Assembly: GCA_937910665.1 (NCBI GenBank)
Contig: CALEPR010000008.1
Location: forward strand, 1-18,861
Length of the DNA: 18,861 nucleotides
Reading direction: 5' to 3'
DNA from: an uncultured Selenomonadales bacterium
GTDB lineage: Bacteria > Bacillota > Negativicutes > Selenomonadales > Selenomonadaceae
How positions within the stretch are numbered: the stretch's first letter is position 1; each line of letters opens with the position of its first letter. This document shows positions 1 to 8,200 of this stretch, piece after piece. The notes beneath the pieces are model-generated. The model saw only the letters and a program-made list of their open reading frames with translations, did no database searches and was not told where the DNA came from. Made by a program: the position numbers and the translations under genes.

Positions 1-222
1 CACATCTTTCCCGTGATTTACCGCAATCTGACAGAACTCAATGGTCTTCTTCTTTTTCACACACTTCATCTGCGCCTAAAAAACAGCTATGATAAGCTCG
101 CCAAAGACTCTTGAATACTCTATTTCCAGCTGATAACCTTCCTTTACGATATCATCACGCCTCAAAAGGAGTTCTTCATATCTCTCATAAGAACTATTTT
201 TAATTTTTATCAATTCGCCCAT
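1..222 (-). pseudogene. Short charged hypothetical protein, interrupted by UAG and cut by the window edge
   Basis: Reading from ATG at 222-220 gives 48 codons (start MGELIKIKNSSYERYEELLL, then RRDD). A TAG at 78-76 follows, and the same frame stays open for 25 more codons to the window edge, including MKCVKKKKTIEFCQ. The two halves read as one charged helical protein. They resemble a short conserved hypothetical protein I recall from Clostridia and Negativicutes but cannot name. The AGGAGA ribosome binding site at 231-236 sits 8 bases before the ATG. I infer that the TAG is a nonsense mutation, because ilvN in this window ends with TAG as a normal stop. A sequencing error or two separate small ORFs are alternatives. 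No function is assigned. Confidence 0.5.
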
Positions 223-314
223 AGAACAGATCTCCTATGCCGCTTGGCTACATTTATTATTTTCTCTGTAGTGGCTACAGAGGAACCGCCAAATTTTTTT
301 ACGATCAGAGCCAT
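210..314 (-). pseudogene. lysC: Aspartokinase N-terminal remnant
   Basis: From ATG at 314-312 the first 25 residues read MALIVKKFGGSSVATTEKII then NVAKR. This is the diagnostic start of bacterial aspartokinase, which makes aspartyl phosphate for lysine, threonine and methionine synthesis; KFGGSS is the nucleotide-binding signature. After residue 25 the similarity ends, and nine unrelated codons lead to TGA at 212-210. A good AAGGAGG ribosome binding site lies just upstream (plus-strand cctcctt at about 321-327), and a promoter lies at 380-408. Expression signals and start are therefore intact while about 95 percent of the gene is gone. The truncation joins the fragment directly to the following ORF, so I infer a deletion or recombination junction near position 240. 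Confidence is high that this is an aspartokinase start and moderate that it is non-functional. Confidence 0.75.
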
Positions 315-379
315 AAAAATCCTCCTTCGTCTTGCGACTTTGCAAGGCAAAACCTGAAACTCCTATGCAACGATTTTTT

Positions 380-408
380 ATTATACAAAAAAATTTTCCA
401 TTCGTCGA
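380..408 (-). promoter_or_regulatory. Sigma-A type promoter for the aspartokinase remnant
   Basis: On the minus strand a perfect TATAAT (385-380) is preceded, 17 bases upstream, by TCGACG (408-403), which matches four of six bases of TTGACA. It lies about 70 bases before the aspartokinase start and is back to back with the rpoB promoter. Confidence 0.55.
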
Positions 409-436
409 TAAGAATTTTTGATTTATGTTCAAATTG

Positions 437-465
437 TTGACAAACCAAATTGTAAGTGTTAATAT
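437..465 (+). promoter_or_regulatory. Strong sigma-A type promoter for rpoBC
   Basis: TTGACA (437-442) is a perfect -35, the spacer is exactly 17 bases, and TAATAT (460-465) is a good -10. Transcription would start near 472 and leave a leader of about 115 bases before rpoB. No ribosomal protein gene lies upstream, so this is the only visible promoter for rpoBC. Confidence 0.75.
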
Positions 466-471
466 TCACTT

Positions 472-587
472 CTAAACTAAAAATAATGGGCGTATTATCT
501 CACTTTTGAGTAGTCAGGCGCCAGAATGACCCGCCGACGCAAAGGAATGCCGCAGCATATTGTATGGCGGCGAGGGAGGATGAATGT
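472..587 (+). promoter_or_regulatory. rpoB mRNA leader with possible competing stems at the RBS
   Basis: CCGCC (531-535) and GCCGC (549-553) can each pair with the GGCGGC block at 566-571, which directly precedes the GGGAGGA ribosome binding site (574-580) of rpoB. Two mutually exclusive short stems next to the RBS could modulate initiation. This is only an inference from base complementarity. No known riboswitch or protein-binding leader is recognised, and the stems are short. Confidence 0.3.
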
Positions 588-3500
588 ATGTTTAATCCGG
601 TTGCCGTGGGCAAAAGGACTAGGTACAGCTATGCGAGAATCAAAGAAGTTATGGAGATGCCGAACCTTTTGGACATCCAGCGCGACTCTTACGACTGGTT
701 TATCAAAGAAGGCGGCTTGGCAGAAATTTTGAAAGACATCTCTCCAATCAGCGACTTCACAGGAAATTTAAAACTTTTCTTTGAGGACTTTAAACTCGGC
801 AAGCCAAAATATACTCTCGAAGAGTGCAAAGAGCGCGACGGAACTTACGCTGCGCCTATTCGCGTTAAAGTGCGTCTGGTGAATGAAGAAAATGCCGGCG
901 AAATTAAAGAGCAAGAAGTTTTCATGGGCGACTTTCCTCTGATGACGGACACAGGCACTTTTGTTATCAATGGAGCCGAGCGCGTCATTGTCAGCCAACT
1001 TGTCCGTTCGCCCGGCGCATATTATGACGCGACGATAGATCAGACAGGTAAGAAAATTTTTACCGCAACTGTAATTCCAAATCGCGGAGCTTGGATTGAA
1101 TTGGAAACAGATTCCTCAGACTCAATCAGTGTCAGAATTGATCGAACACGCAAAATGCCTGTGACATATTTTTTGCGTGCGCTTGGTTTCGAAACTGATG
1201 AGGAAATTCTGGAACTTTTTGACAACAATCCGATTATGGCGCAGGAGATTGAACGCGACAGTGACGTTAAAACAAAGGAAAAGGCTTTGATTGAAATTTA
1301 TCGCCGACTTCGTCCGGGCGAACCTGCGACTAAAGAAAATTCCGAGCAGCTTTTAAATTCGCTGTTCTTCGATCCGCGCCGTTATGATTTTGCGTCTGTC
1401 GGTCGATACAAAATTACAAAAAAACTTGGCGTAAAGCGTCGCTTGCTTGGCAAAACTTTGGCTGAAGATTTAGTTGACATGGAAACAGGCGAAGTTTTAA
1501 TTCCTGAAGGCACTTTCATTACCGAAGATGTTGTTAAAGTTTTGGAGGACGATCGCGAGGCAGAAATTTTTGATCTTGAACCTGATGAAGTCAGGCGCGG
1601 CTACAGGAAACCGATTCACGTCAAAGTTAAAACTGAAGACGGCGAACCTTACACGATGCTTTGCAGTCCTACTTTGTCGATTCGCGACAATAGGACAATT
1701 TCTGTTGCGGATATCGTCAGCGCGATCGGTTATATGATTGATCTGATGAATGGCTTGGGGCACACGGATGACATCGATCATCTCGGCAACAGACGCGTGA
1801 GAAGTGTCGGAGAACTTTTGCAGAATCAGTTCAGAATTGGTCTTGCAAGAATGGAGCGCGTCGTCCGCGAAAGAATGACAATTCAAGATTCAGAAATTAT
1901 CACGCCGCAACTTTTGATAAATATTCGTCCGGTCGTTGCCGCGATTAAAGAATTTTTTGGAAGTTCTCAGCTTTCGCAGTTCATGGATCAGCACAATCCT
2001 CTTTCTGAACTCACACACAAGCGCAGACTTTCCGCGCTCGGCCCCGGAGGTTTGAGCCGTGAACGTGCGGGTTTTGAAGTTCGTGACGTTCACAACTCAC
2101 ACTACGGCAGAATGTGTCCTATTGAAACTCCTGAAGGTCCTAACATTGGTCTGATCGGTTCACTGTCAAACTATGCGCGTGTAAATCAGTATGGCTTTAT
2201 GGAAACTCCTTACCGCAAAGTTGACAAGGCAAATCACAAAGTCACTGATGAAGTCAGATATTTGACGGCAGACGAGGAAGATGTTTTGACGATCGCTCAG
2301 GCAAATGAACCGCTTGATGAAAATGATTGGTTTGTCAATGAACGCGTCACTGCCAGATACAAAGAAGAAACTACAATGGTTCGCCGTGAAAAAGTTGACT
2401 ACATGGACGTTTCACCTAAGCAAGTCGTTTCAATCGCTACGGCGATGATTCCTTTCCTTGAAAATGATGACGCTAACCGCGCACTCATGGGAGCGAATAT
2501 GCAACGTCAAGCAGTTCCGCTTTTAAAGACTCAAGCTCCGCTGGTCGGCACAGGAATGGAATATAAAGCTGCCTGTGACTCCGGCGTTATGGTTTTGGCA
2601 AAACGCGCTGGAACTGTTTCAAAAGTCGAAGCAAGTTCAATTCAGATTGTCACGGACGACGGCGAGAAAGATAATTACAAACTTCAAAAATTTGTGCGCT
2701 CGAATCAAGGCACTTGCATAAATCAAATTCCTCTGGTCAACAAAGGCGACAAGGTTGAAAAAAATCAACCGATTGCGGATGGTCCTGCGACGGATCATGG
2801 CGAACTTGCTCTCGGTTACAATATTGTTGTTGCCTATATGCCTTGGGAAGGTTACAACTATGAGGACGCAATTTTACTCAGCGAAAATTTAATTAAGCGA
2901 GACATTTATACTTCGATTCACATCGAAGAATATCAGTGCGACGCTCGCGACACAAAACTTGGACCGGAAGAAATTACTCGTGATATTCCAAATGTTTCTG
3001 AAGATGCTTTAACCTACCTGAACGCGGACGGAATTATTGCCATTGGTGCGGACGTTCGCCCAGGAGATATTTTGGTTGGAAAAGTTACTCCGAAAGGCGA
3101 AACTGAATTGACTGCGGAGGAAAGATTGCTCCGCGCAATTTTCGGAGAAAAGGCTCGCGAAGTCCGTGATACTTCTCTTCGCGTTCCTCACGGCGAGGCA
3201 GGAAAGATTGTTGACGTAAAAATTTTTACTCGCGAAAACAATGACGAAATGTCGCCGGGAGTCAATAAACAAGTTCGCGTTTACATCGCGCAGAAAAGAA
3301 AAATTTCAGTCGGCGATAAAATGTCAGGTCGTCATGGAAACAAAGGCGTTGTGTCAAAAATTATGCGTCAGGAAGATATGCCTTTCTTGCCGGACGGAAC
3401 TCCTGTCGATATTGTTTTGAATCCTCTCGGCGTGCCTTCGCGAATGAATATCGGTCAGGTTCTTGAGGCGCACTTGGGAATGGCTGTTCGGAAAATGGGA

Positions 3501-5198
3501 CAGCAGATTAAAGAGGAAACTGAGGACATTGCCACAAAAATTTTTGAAGTCTGGAATAAAAATATTTCCGACATCGCCGACAAGACCGACAAAGAATTTG
3601 GAAATATTGCAGGATTCATCACGAAAGAAAAATTTGGCAGGAACGGCAAAACAATTCTTCGCAGCATCGCCGAGAAAAATTTTTCCGACGATACAAATAT
3701 CATCAAGAAAATTGAAAAGACTTTCCACGTCAACGGCAACTTTGTCGTCAAAGAAATTTCAAAACTTTTTGCGAAGGAAGGACAAGATATTTTTGAATAC
3801 CTTCCAAAGACAAAAAAATTTACTGACGCTGTTCTTTCGATTGTCGAACATTTCCGCACAGAAAAAATTTCTGCAAATATTTCCTCTGTCGAAAAAATGT
3901 TCAAGACGCTCGGTTTCAAAATTATCGACAACAGGCAGGGCGGCGACGACAACAATAATATTTTTGTCGAAGTCATGACAGAAATTTTGACTGTGGACGG
4001 AAAAAATAAAACTAAAATCAGTGTAAAAATTCGCGACGTAGTGGACGCAGTTTCCGATATGCTGGAAATTGTTTCCACCGATTCAAAAAATAAAAATGTT
4101 ATCGACTTGATCACTGAAAAAATTCTTGCGGACTTCAACAAGACTATCAAAAAAGTTTCTGCCAACAGAAAAGCGGAAGGCAGGGACGTTTTAGATAAAA
4201 TTGAAACTTCTTTGCGGAAATATGGTTACGACGTTGACAGATATAATTTGCCTGACTACAACAAGGCAGGAATAAATATTGCAACGCCTGTTTTCGACGG
4301 CGCGAGGGAAGATGATTTACTTCACACAATCGAGGCGGCAGGTCTTGACGTTTCCGGAAAAACTGTTTTGATTGACGGACGCACTGGAGAACCTTTCAAA
4401 AATGAAGTTACCGTCGGCTGCGTTTATATGCTGAAACTTCATCACCTTGTCGACGATAAAATTCATGCGCGTTCAACAGGACCTTACAGCTTGGTTACAC
4501 AACAGCCGCTTGGCGGCAAGGCGCAATTTGGCGGTCAGCGTTTCGGAGAAATGGAAGTCTGGGCGTTGGAGGCTTACGGCGCGAGTTATACTTTGCAGGA
4601 AATTTTAACTGTGAAGTCAGATGACGTTGTCGGTCGCGTCAAGGCTTACGAGGCGATTGTCAAAGGAAATAATATTCCCGAGCCGGGCGTGCCGGAATCT
4701 TTCAAAGTTTTGATCAAAGAATTGCAGTCGATTGGATTGGATATAAAAGTTTTGTCGGGCGACGCGAAAGAAATTGTTATTCACGACGAAGACGAGGACG
4801 ACGACAGAACAATTCGCAACAAGGCTGAGGAACTCGGCGTTGACGTAGGAAATCGCGGACAGCAGGAAGTTGCGCCGGTTGCTGAAGACGATGCCGAAGA
4901 AATTATTGCTTCGGGAATGGTTGAGGAGGAAACTCCGCAGCTTGAAGATGAAGCAATTCCTGCAGTTGAAGAAACAGAACCGAGCGACGAAGAAATTTTA
5001 GAAACCGAATCGGAGGATAATTTAGACTTTATCACTCAAAAATTTGACGAAAACGATGACGACTTTAACAGCGAATTTGAAAATGAATTTGAGGACGATT
5101 TCGGCTCGATAGATTTGCCTGAGGAAGAAAATTTAAAATTCCAGGACAATGACAATTTTTCATCTTTCGGCGACGATTATGACGAAGACAATTTTTAA
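588..5198 (+). CDS. rpoB: DNA-directed RNA polymerase subunit beta, with large insert and acidic tail
   Basis: RpoB forms, with beta-prime, the catalytic core of RNA polymerase. The start at 588 is chosen over an in-frame ATG at 564 because GGGAGGA (574-580) sits 7 bases before it and the protein then begins MFNPVAVGKR as in relatives. The product is 1536 aa, against 1193 in Bacillus subtilis and 1342 in E. coli. The rifampicin pocket (residues about 459-489, SSQLSQFMDQHNPLSELTHK onward) keeps the D, H and S residues tied to sensitivity. PIETPEGPNIG (511-521), the lobe containing GDKMSGRHGNKG (909-920) and the C-terminal block GGKAQFGGQRFGEMEVWALE (1309-1328) are intact. Residues about 972-1227 are extra: a lysine- and acid-rich, probably helical insert between LGMAVRKMG and GINIATPVFDGA. 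A strongly acidic tail spans about 1391-1536. It is followed after 100 bases by rpoC, presumably in the same transcript. Confidence 0.98.
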   Translation: MFNPVAVGKRTRYSYARIKEVMEMPNLLDIQRDSYDWFIKEGGLAEILKDISPISDFTGNLKLFFEDFKLGKPKYTLEECKERDGTYAAPIRVKVRLVNEENAGEIKEQEVFMGDFPLMTDTGTFVINGAERVIVSQLVRSPGAYYDATIDQTGKKIFTATVIPNRGAWIELETDSSDSISVRIDRTRKMPVTYFLRALGFETDEEILELFDNNPIMAQEIERDSDVKTKEKALIEIYRRLRPGEPATKENSEQLLNSLFFDPRRYDFASVGRYKITKKLGVKRRLLGKTLAEDLVDMETGEVLIPEGTFITEDVVKVLEDDREAEIFDLEPDEVRRGYRKPIHVKVKTEDGEPYTMLCSPTLSIRDNRTISVADIVSAIGYMIDLMNGLGHTDDIDHLGNRRVRSVGELLQNQFRIGLARMERVVRERMTIQDSEIITPQLLINIRPVVAAIKEFFGSSQLSQFMDQHNPLSELTHKRRLSALGPGGLSRERAGFEVRDVHNSHYGRMCPIETPEGPNIGLIGSLSNYARVNQYGFMETPYRKVDKANHKVTDEVRYLTADEEDVLTIAQANEPLDENDWFVNERVTARYKEETTMVRREKVDYMDVSPKQVVSIATAMIPFLENDDANRALMGANMQRQAVPLLKTQAPLVGTGMEYKAACDSGVMVLAKRAGTVSKVEASSIQIVTDDGEKDNYKLQKFVRSNQGTCINQIPLVNKGDKVEKNQPIADGPATDHGELALGYNIVVAYMPWEGYNYEDAILLSENLIKRDIYTSIHIEEYQCDARDTKLGPEEITRDIPNVSEDALTYLNADGIIAIGADVRPGDILVGKVTPKGETELTAEERLLRAIFGEKAREVRDTSLRVPHGEAGKIVDVKIFTRENNDEMSPGVNKQVRVYIAQKRKISVGDKMSGRHGNKGVVSKIMRQEDMPFLPDGTPVDIVLNPLGVPSRMNIGQVLEAHLGMAVRKMGQQIKEETEDIATKIFEVWNKNISDIADKTDKEFGNIAGFITKEKFGRNGKTILRSIAEKNFSDDTNIIKKIEKTFHVNGNFVVKEISKLFAKEGQDIFEYLPKTKKFTDAVLSIVEHFRTEKISANISSVEKMFKTLGFKIIDNRQGGDDNNNIFVEVMTEILTVDGKNKTKISVKIRDVVDAVSDMLEIVSTDSKNKNVIDLITEKILADFNKTIKKVSANRKAEGRDVLDKIETSLRKYGYDVDRYNLPDYNKAGINIATPVFDGAREDDLLHTIEAAGLDVSGKTVLIDGRTGEPFKNEVTVGCVYMLKLHHLVDDKIHARSTGPYSLVTQQPLGGKAQFGGQRFGEMEVWALEAYGASYTLQEILTVKSDDVVGRVKAYEAIVKGNNIPEPGVPESFKVLIKELQSIGLDIKVLSGDAKEIVIHDEDEDDDRTIRNKAEELGVDVGNRGQQEVAPVAEDDAEEIIASGMVEEETPQLEDEAIPAVEETEPSDEEILETESEDNLDFITQKFDENDDDFNSEFENEFEDDFGSIDLPEEENLKFQDNDNFSSFGDDYDEDNF

Positions 5199-5207
5199 TC
5201 AATGAGG

Positions 5208-5267
5208 AATGAGGAGTTAGGAATGAGGAGTTAATAATTGCTAATTCCTCCTTCCTCACTCCTAATT
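5208..5267 (+). promoter_or_regulatory. Imperfect 26-bp hairpin in the rpoB-rpoC spacer
   Basis: Left arm 5208-5233 and right arm 5242-5267 match at 22 of 26 positions around an 8-base loop. The left arm contains tandem GAGGAGTTA/GAATGAGGAGTTA units, so it is a purine-rich direct repeat as well. The right arm includes CTCCTTCC (5248-5255), the exact complement of the rpoC ribosome binding site GGAAGGAG (5281-5288). No U-run follows, so it is not an ordinary terminator. It could be an RNA switch, a processing site or a dispersed intergenic repeat; the structure is seen, the role is inferred. Confidence 0.6.
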
Positions 5268-5298
5268 AAAAATTTCGTCTGGAAGGAGAAATTTTTTT

Positions 5299-8200
5299 AT
5301 GCTTGACGTTAATGTTTTTGACTCAATGCGCGTAGGTTTGGCATCGCCGGAAAAAATTCGCGAATGGTCGCACGGCGAAGTAAAGAAACCTGAGACAATT
5401 AACTATCGCACTTTGAAACCGGAGCGCGACGGTTTGTTTTGCGAAAGAATTTTTGGACCGACACGCGATTGGGAATGTCACTGCGGAAAATACAAACGCG
5501 TTCGCTACAAAGGAATTATTTGCGATCGTTGCGGCGTGGAAGTTACCCGCGCAAAAGTTCGCCGCGAAAGAATGGGACACATTGAACTTGCCGCACCTGT
5601 TTCGCATATCTGGTACTTCAAAGGTATTCCCAGCCGCATGGGTTTGATTCTTGACATCACTCCGAGAAATTTGGAAAAAGTTTTGTATTTTGCATCTTAC
5701 ATCGTCCTTGAGCCGCCGCCTGCTCCGAGCGCGGACGGAGAAGTTTTGAAGAAAAAACAAATTTTGTCCGAAGGCGAATACAGATTAGCCAGAGAAAAAT
5801 TTGGAAAAACTTTCAAGGTCGGAATGGGCGCAGAGGCTATTCAATATCTTTTGGAAGAATTGGATTTAGATCAGATGAAGGAAGAACTGCGCGAGGAATT
5901 AAAATCTGCGAACGGACAAAAAAGACTTCGCGCAATCCGTCGCCTTGAAGTTGTCGAGGCCTTCAGGAAATCCGGCAATCGTCCCGAGTGGATGATTTTG
6001 CAAGTTGTTCCGGTAATTCCTCCCGATCTCCGTCCAATGGTTCAACTTGACGGCGGAAGATTTGCGACTTCAGATTTAAATGATTTGTATCGCCGCGTCA
6101 TCAACAGAAATAATCGACTGAAAAGACTTTTGAACTTGGAAGCTCCCGACATAATTGTCCGCAACGAAAAAAGAATGTTGCAAGAGGCAGTCGACGCTTT
6201 AATCGACAACGGCAGACGCGGCAGACCTGTCACAGGTCCCGGCAATCGCGCTTTGAAATCTTTGAGCGATATGTTGAAAGGCAAGCAAGGACGTTTCCGC
6301 CAAAATCTTTTGGGTAAACGCGTCGACTACTCGGGGCGTTCAGTTATTGTCGTCGGTCCGGAATTGAAATTGCATCAGTGCGGACTTCCGAAAGAAATGG
6401 CTTTGGAACTTTTCAAGCCGTTTGTCATGAAAAAACTTTCCGCGCAAGATCCGAATACTTCGATCAAGGCGGCGAAGAAAAAAGTTGAACGCGCTCAAGC
6501 TGACGTATGGGGAGTTCTGGAAGAAGTCATCAAGGAACATCCTGTGCTTTTGAATCGTGCGCCGACACTTCACAGACTTGGTATTCAGGCGTTTGAACCT
6601 GTCTTGACTGAAGGCAGAGCGTTAAAACTTCATCCGCTTGCCTGTACTGCTTACAATGCTGACTTTGACGGCGACCAGATGGCAATTCACCTTCCGCTTT
6701 CGGCTGAAGCTCAGGCAGAGGCGAGAGTTTTAATGTTGGCTGCGAATCATATTCTTGCTCCGAAGGACGGCAAGCCGATTATTGTTCCTACTCAAGATAT
6801 GGTTTTGGGAACTTACTACATGACAAGTTTGAAAGTCGGAGCGAAAGGCGAAGGAAGAATTTTTACAGGAATTGAAGAAGCGTTGCTTGCTTATCAACAA
6901 GGCGACATTGAACTCCAGGCAGAAATTTTTGCGCGACTTCGCAGAGAAAGTTTTCCCGAAAATCTGCAGGAAGAAATTTCCGACGATTATGTTTTGGTAA
7001 AAACTTCTGTCGGGCGAATGATTTTTAATGAAGAACTTCCTGCAAATCTCCGCTACTTCAGAAAAAATTCCGACGGCAAGTGGACGCTGGGAATTGTCAT
7101 GAACAAAAAAGAACTTGGCAAACTTGTTGCGGAATGTTTCACCGAGTGCGGCGCGACAAAAACTGCTGAAGTTATCGACAATGTAAAAAAACTTGGCTAT
7201 CACTATGCTTGTCTCGCAGGAATTACCGTCGCAGTTTCTGACGTAATTGTCCCTGAAGAAAAGAAAAAAATTATTGATGACACGGCGGCGAAAGTCAATA
7301 AAGTTGAGCGTCAATATGCTCGCGGACTTATCACGGAGGAAGAGCGTTACAAAAAAGTTGTCGACCTCTGGACGAAAGCGACGGACGACGTTGCCGACGC
7401 GATGATGAAAAATCTTGAGGAAAAAAATCCTTTCAATCCGATTTACATGATGAGCGACAGCGGAGCACGCGGAAACAAACAGCAGATGCGTCAGCTTGCA
7501 GGTATGCGCGGACTTATGGCTGATCCTTCTGGAAAAATTATTGACTTGCCTATTACCGCAAATTTCCGCGAAGGTCTCAGTGTTTCCGACTATTTTATTT
7601 CAAGTCACGGAGCAAGAAAAGGTTTGGCGGATACCGCGCTCAGAACTGCAGACTCAGGTTACTTGACGCGCAGACTTGTCGACGTTGCTCAAGATGTTAT
7701 TGTTCGCGAGGAGGACTGCGACGTTTCCGCGATTAACTTGAAACTTGAGCGTGCACTTTTGGCGACGGAAACTTTTGACGCTCTGGAAATTTTGAACGAT
7801 GAACTTATTGGCAGAGTTTTACAAAGCGACGTTGTGAACCCGACGACCGGCGAAGTTGTGATTAAACAAGATACAATTTTGGACGGCGATTCACTTTTGA
7901 AAATTGGCGAGGTCGGCGCAGATGAAATTTCAATTCGCGGAAGAAGTTTAACTTCGCCAAATTCTGCAAGTCATTCACTTGTCCATGAAACTATTCAACT
8001 TGGAACAAGGGACGATATTCAGCGTGAAAAAATGCGTCACGCTTTTATTCATGAAATTATCGGAAAGGAACTTGCAAAAACTGTGACTTTCGGCGACGAA
8101 GAAATTTCTGAAGGAACTTTCTTGACGCATGAAATGTTGGATAAAATTTTGGACAGCGACGTTGCAGAAATTTTTATTCGCCATAACAATGTACGCGGAA

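Noticed and set aside
76..78. UAG decoded as an amino acid in this organism
   Set aside because: ilvN ends with TAG at the expected C-terminus and the transposase ends with tandem TAG TAG, so UAG is a normal stop here.
564..587. Earlier in-frame start for rpoB
   Set aside because: It would place the GGGAGGA ribosome binding site inside the gene; the conserved MFNPV start at 588 has ideal spacing.
526..732. Small plus-strand frame in the rpoB leader (MTRRRKGMPQ...)
   Set aside because: No ribosome binding site, and it overlaps the first 145 bases of rpoB in another frame; the rpoB start and RBS are unambiguous.
3455..4165. Long minus-strand open frame (236 codons) opposite the RpoB insert
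   Set aside because: It has no ribosome binding site or recognisable domain, and its composition (Ser/Phe/Ile-rich) is what the complement of Lys/Glu/Asp-rich coding sequence gives. The sense frame is continuous with conserved RpoB on both sides.
6730..7314. Minus-strand open frame (194 codons) opposite rpoC
   Set aside because: A Phe/Asn-rich shadow of the rpoC coding strand without start signals or known family.
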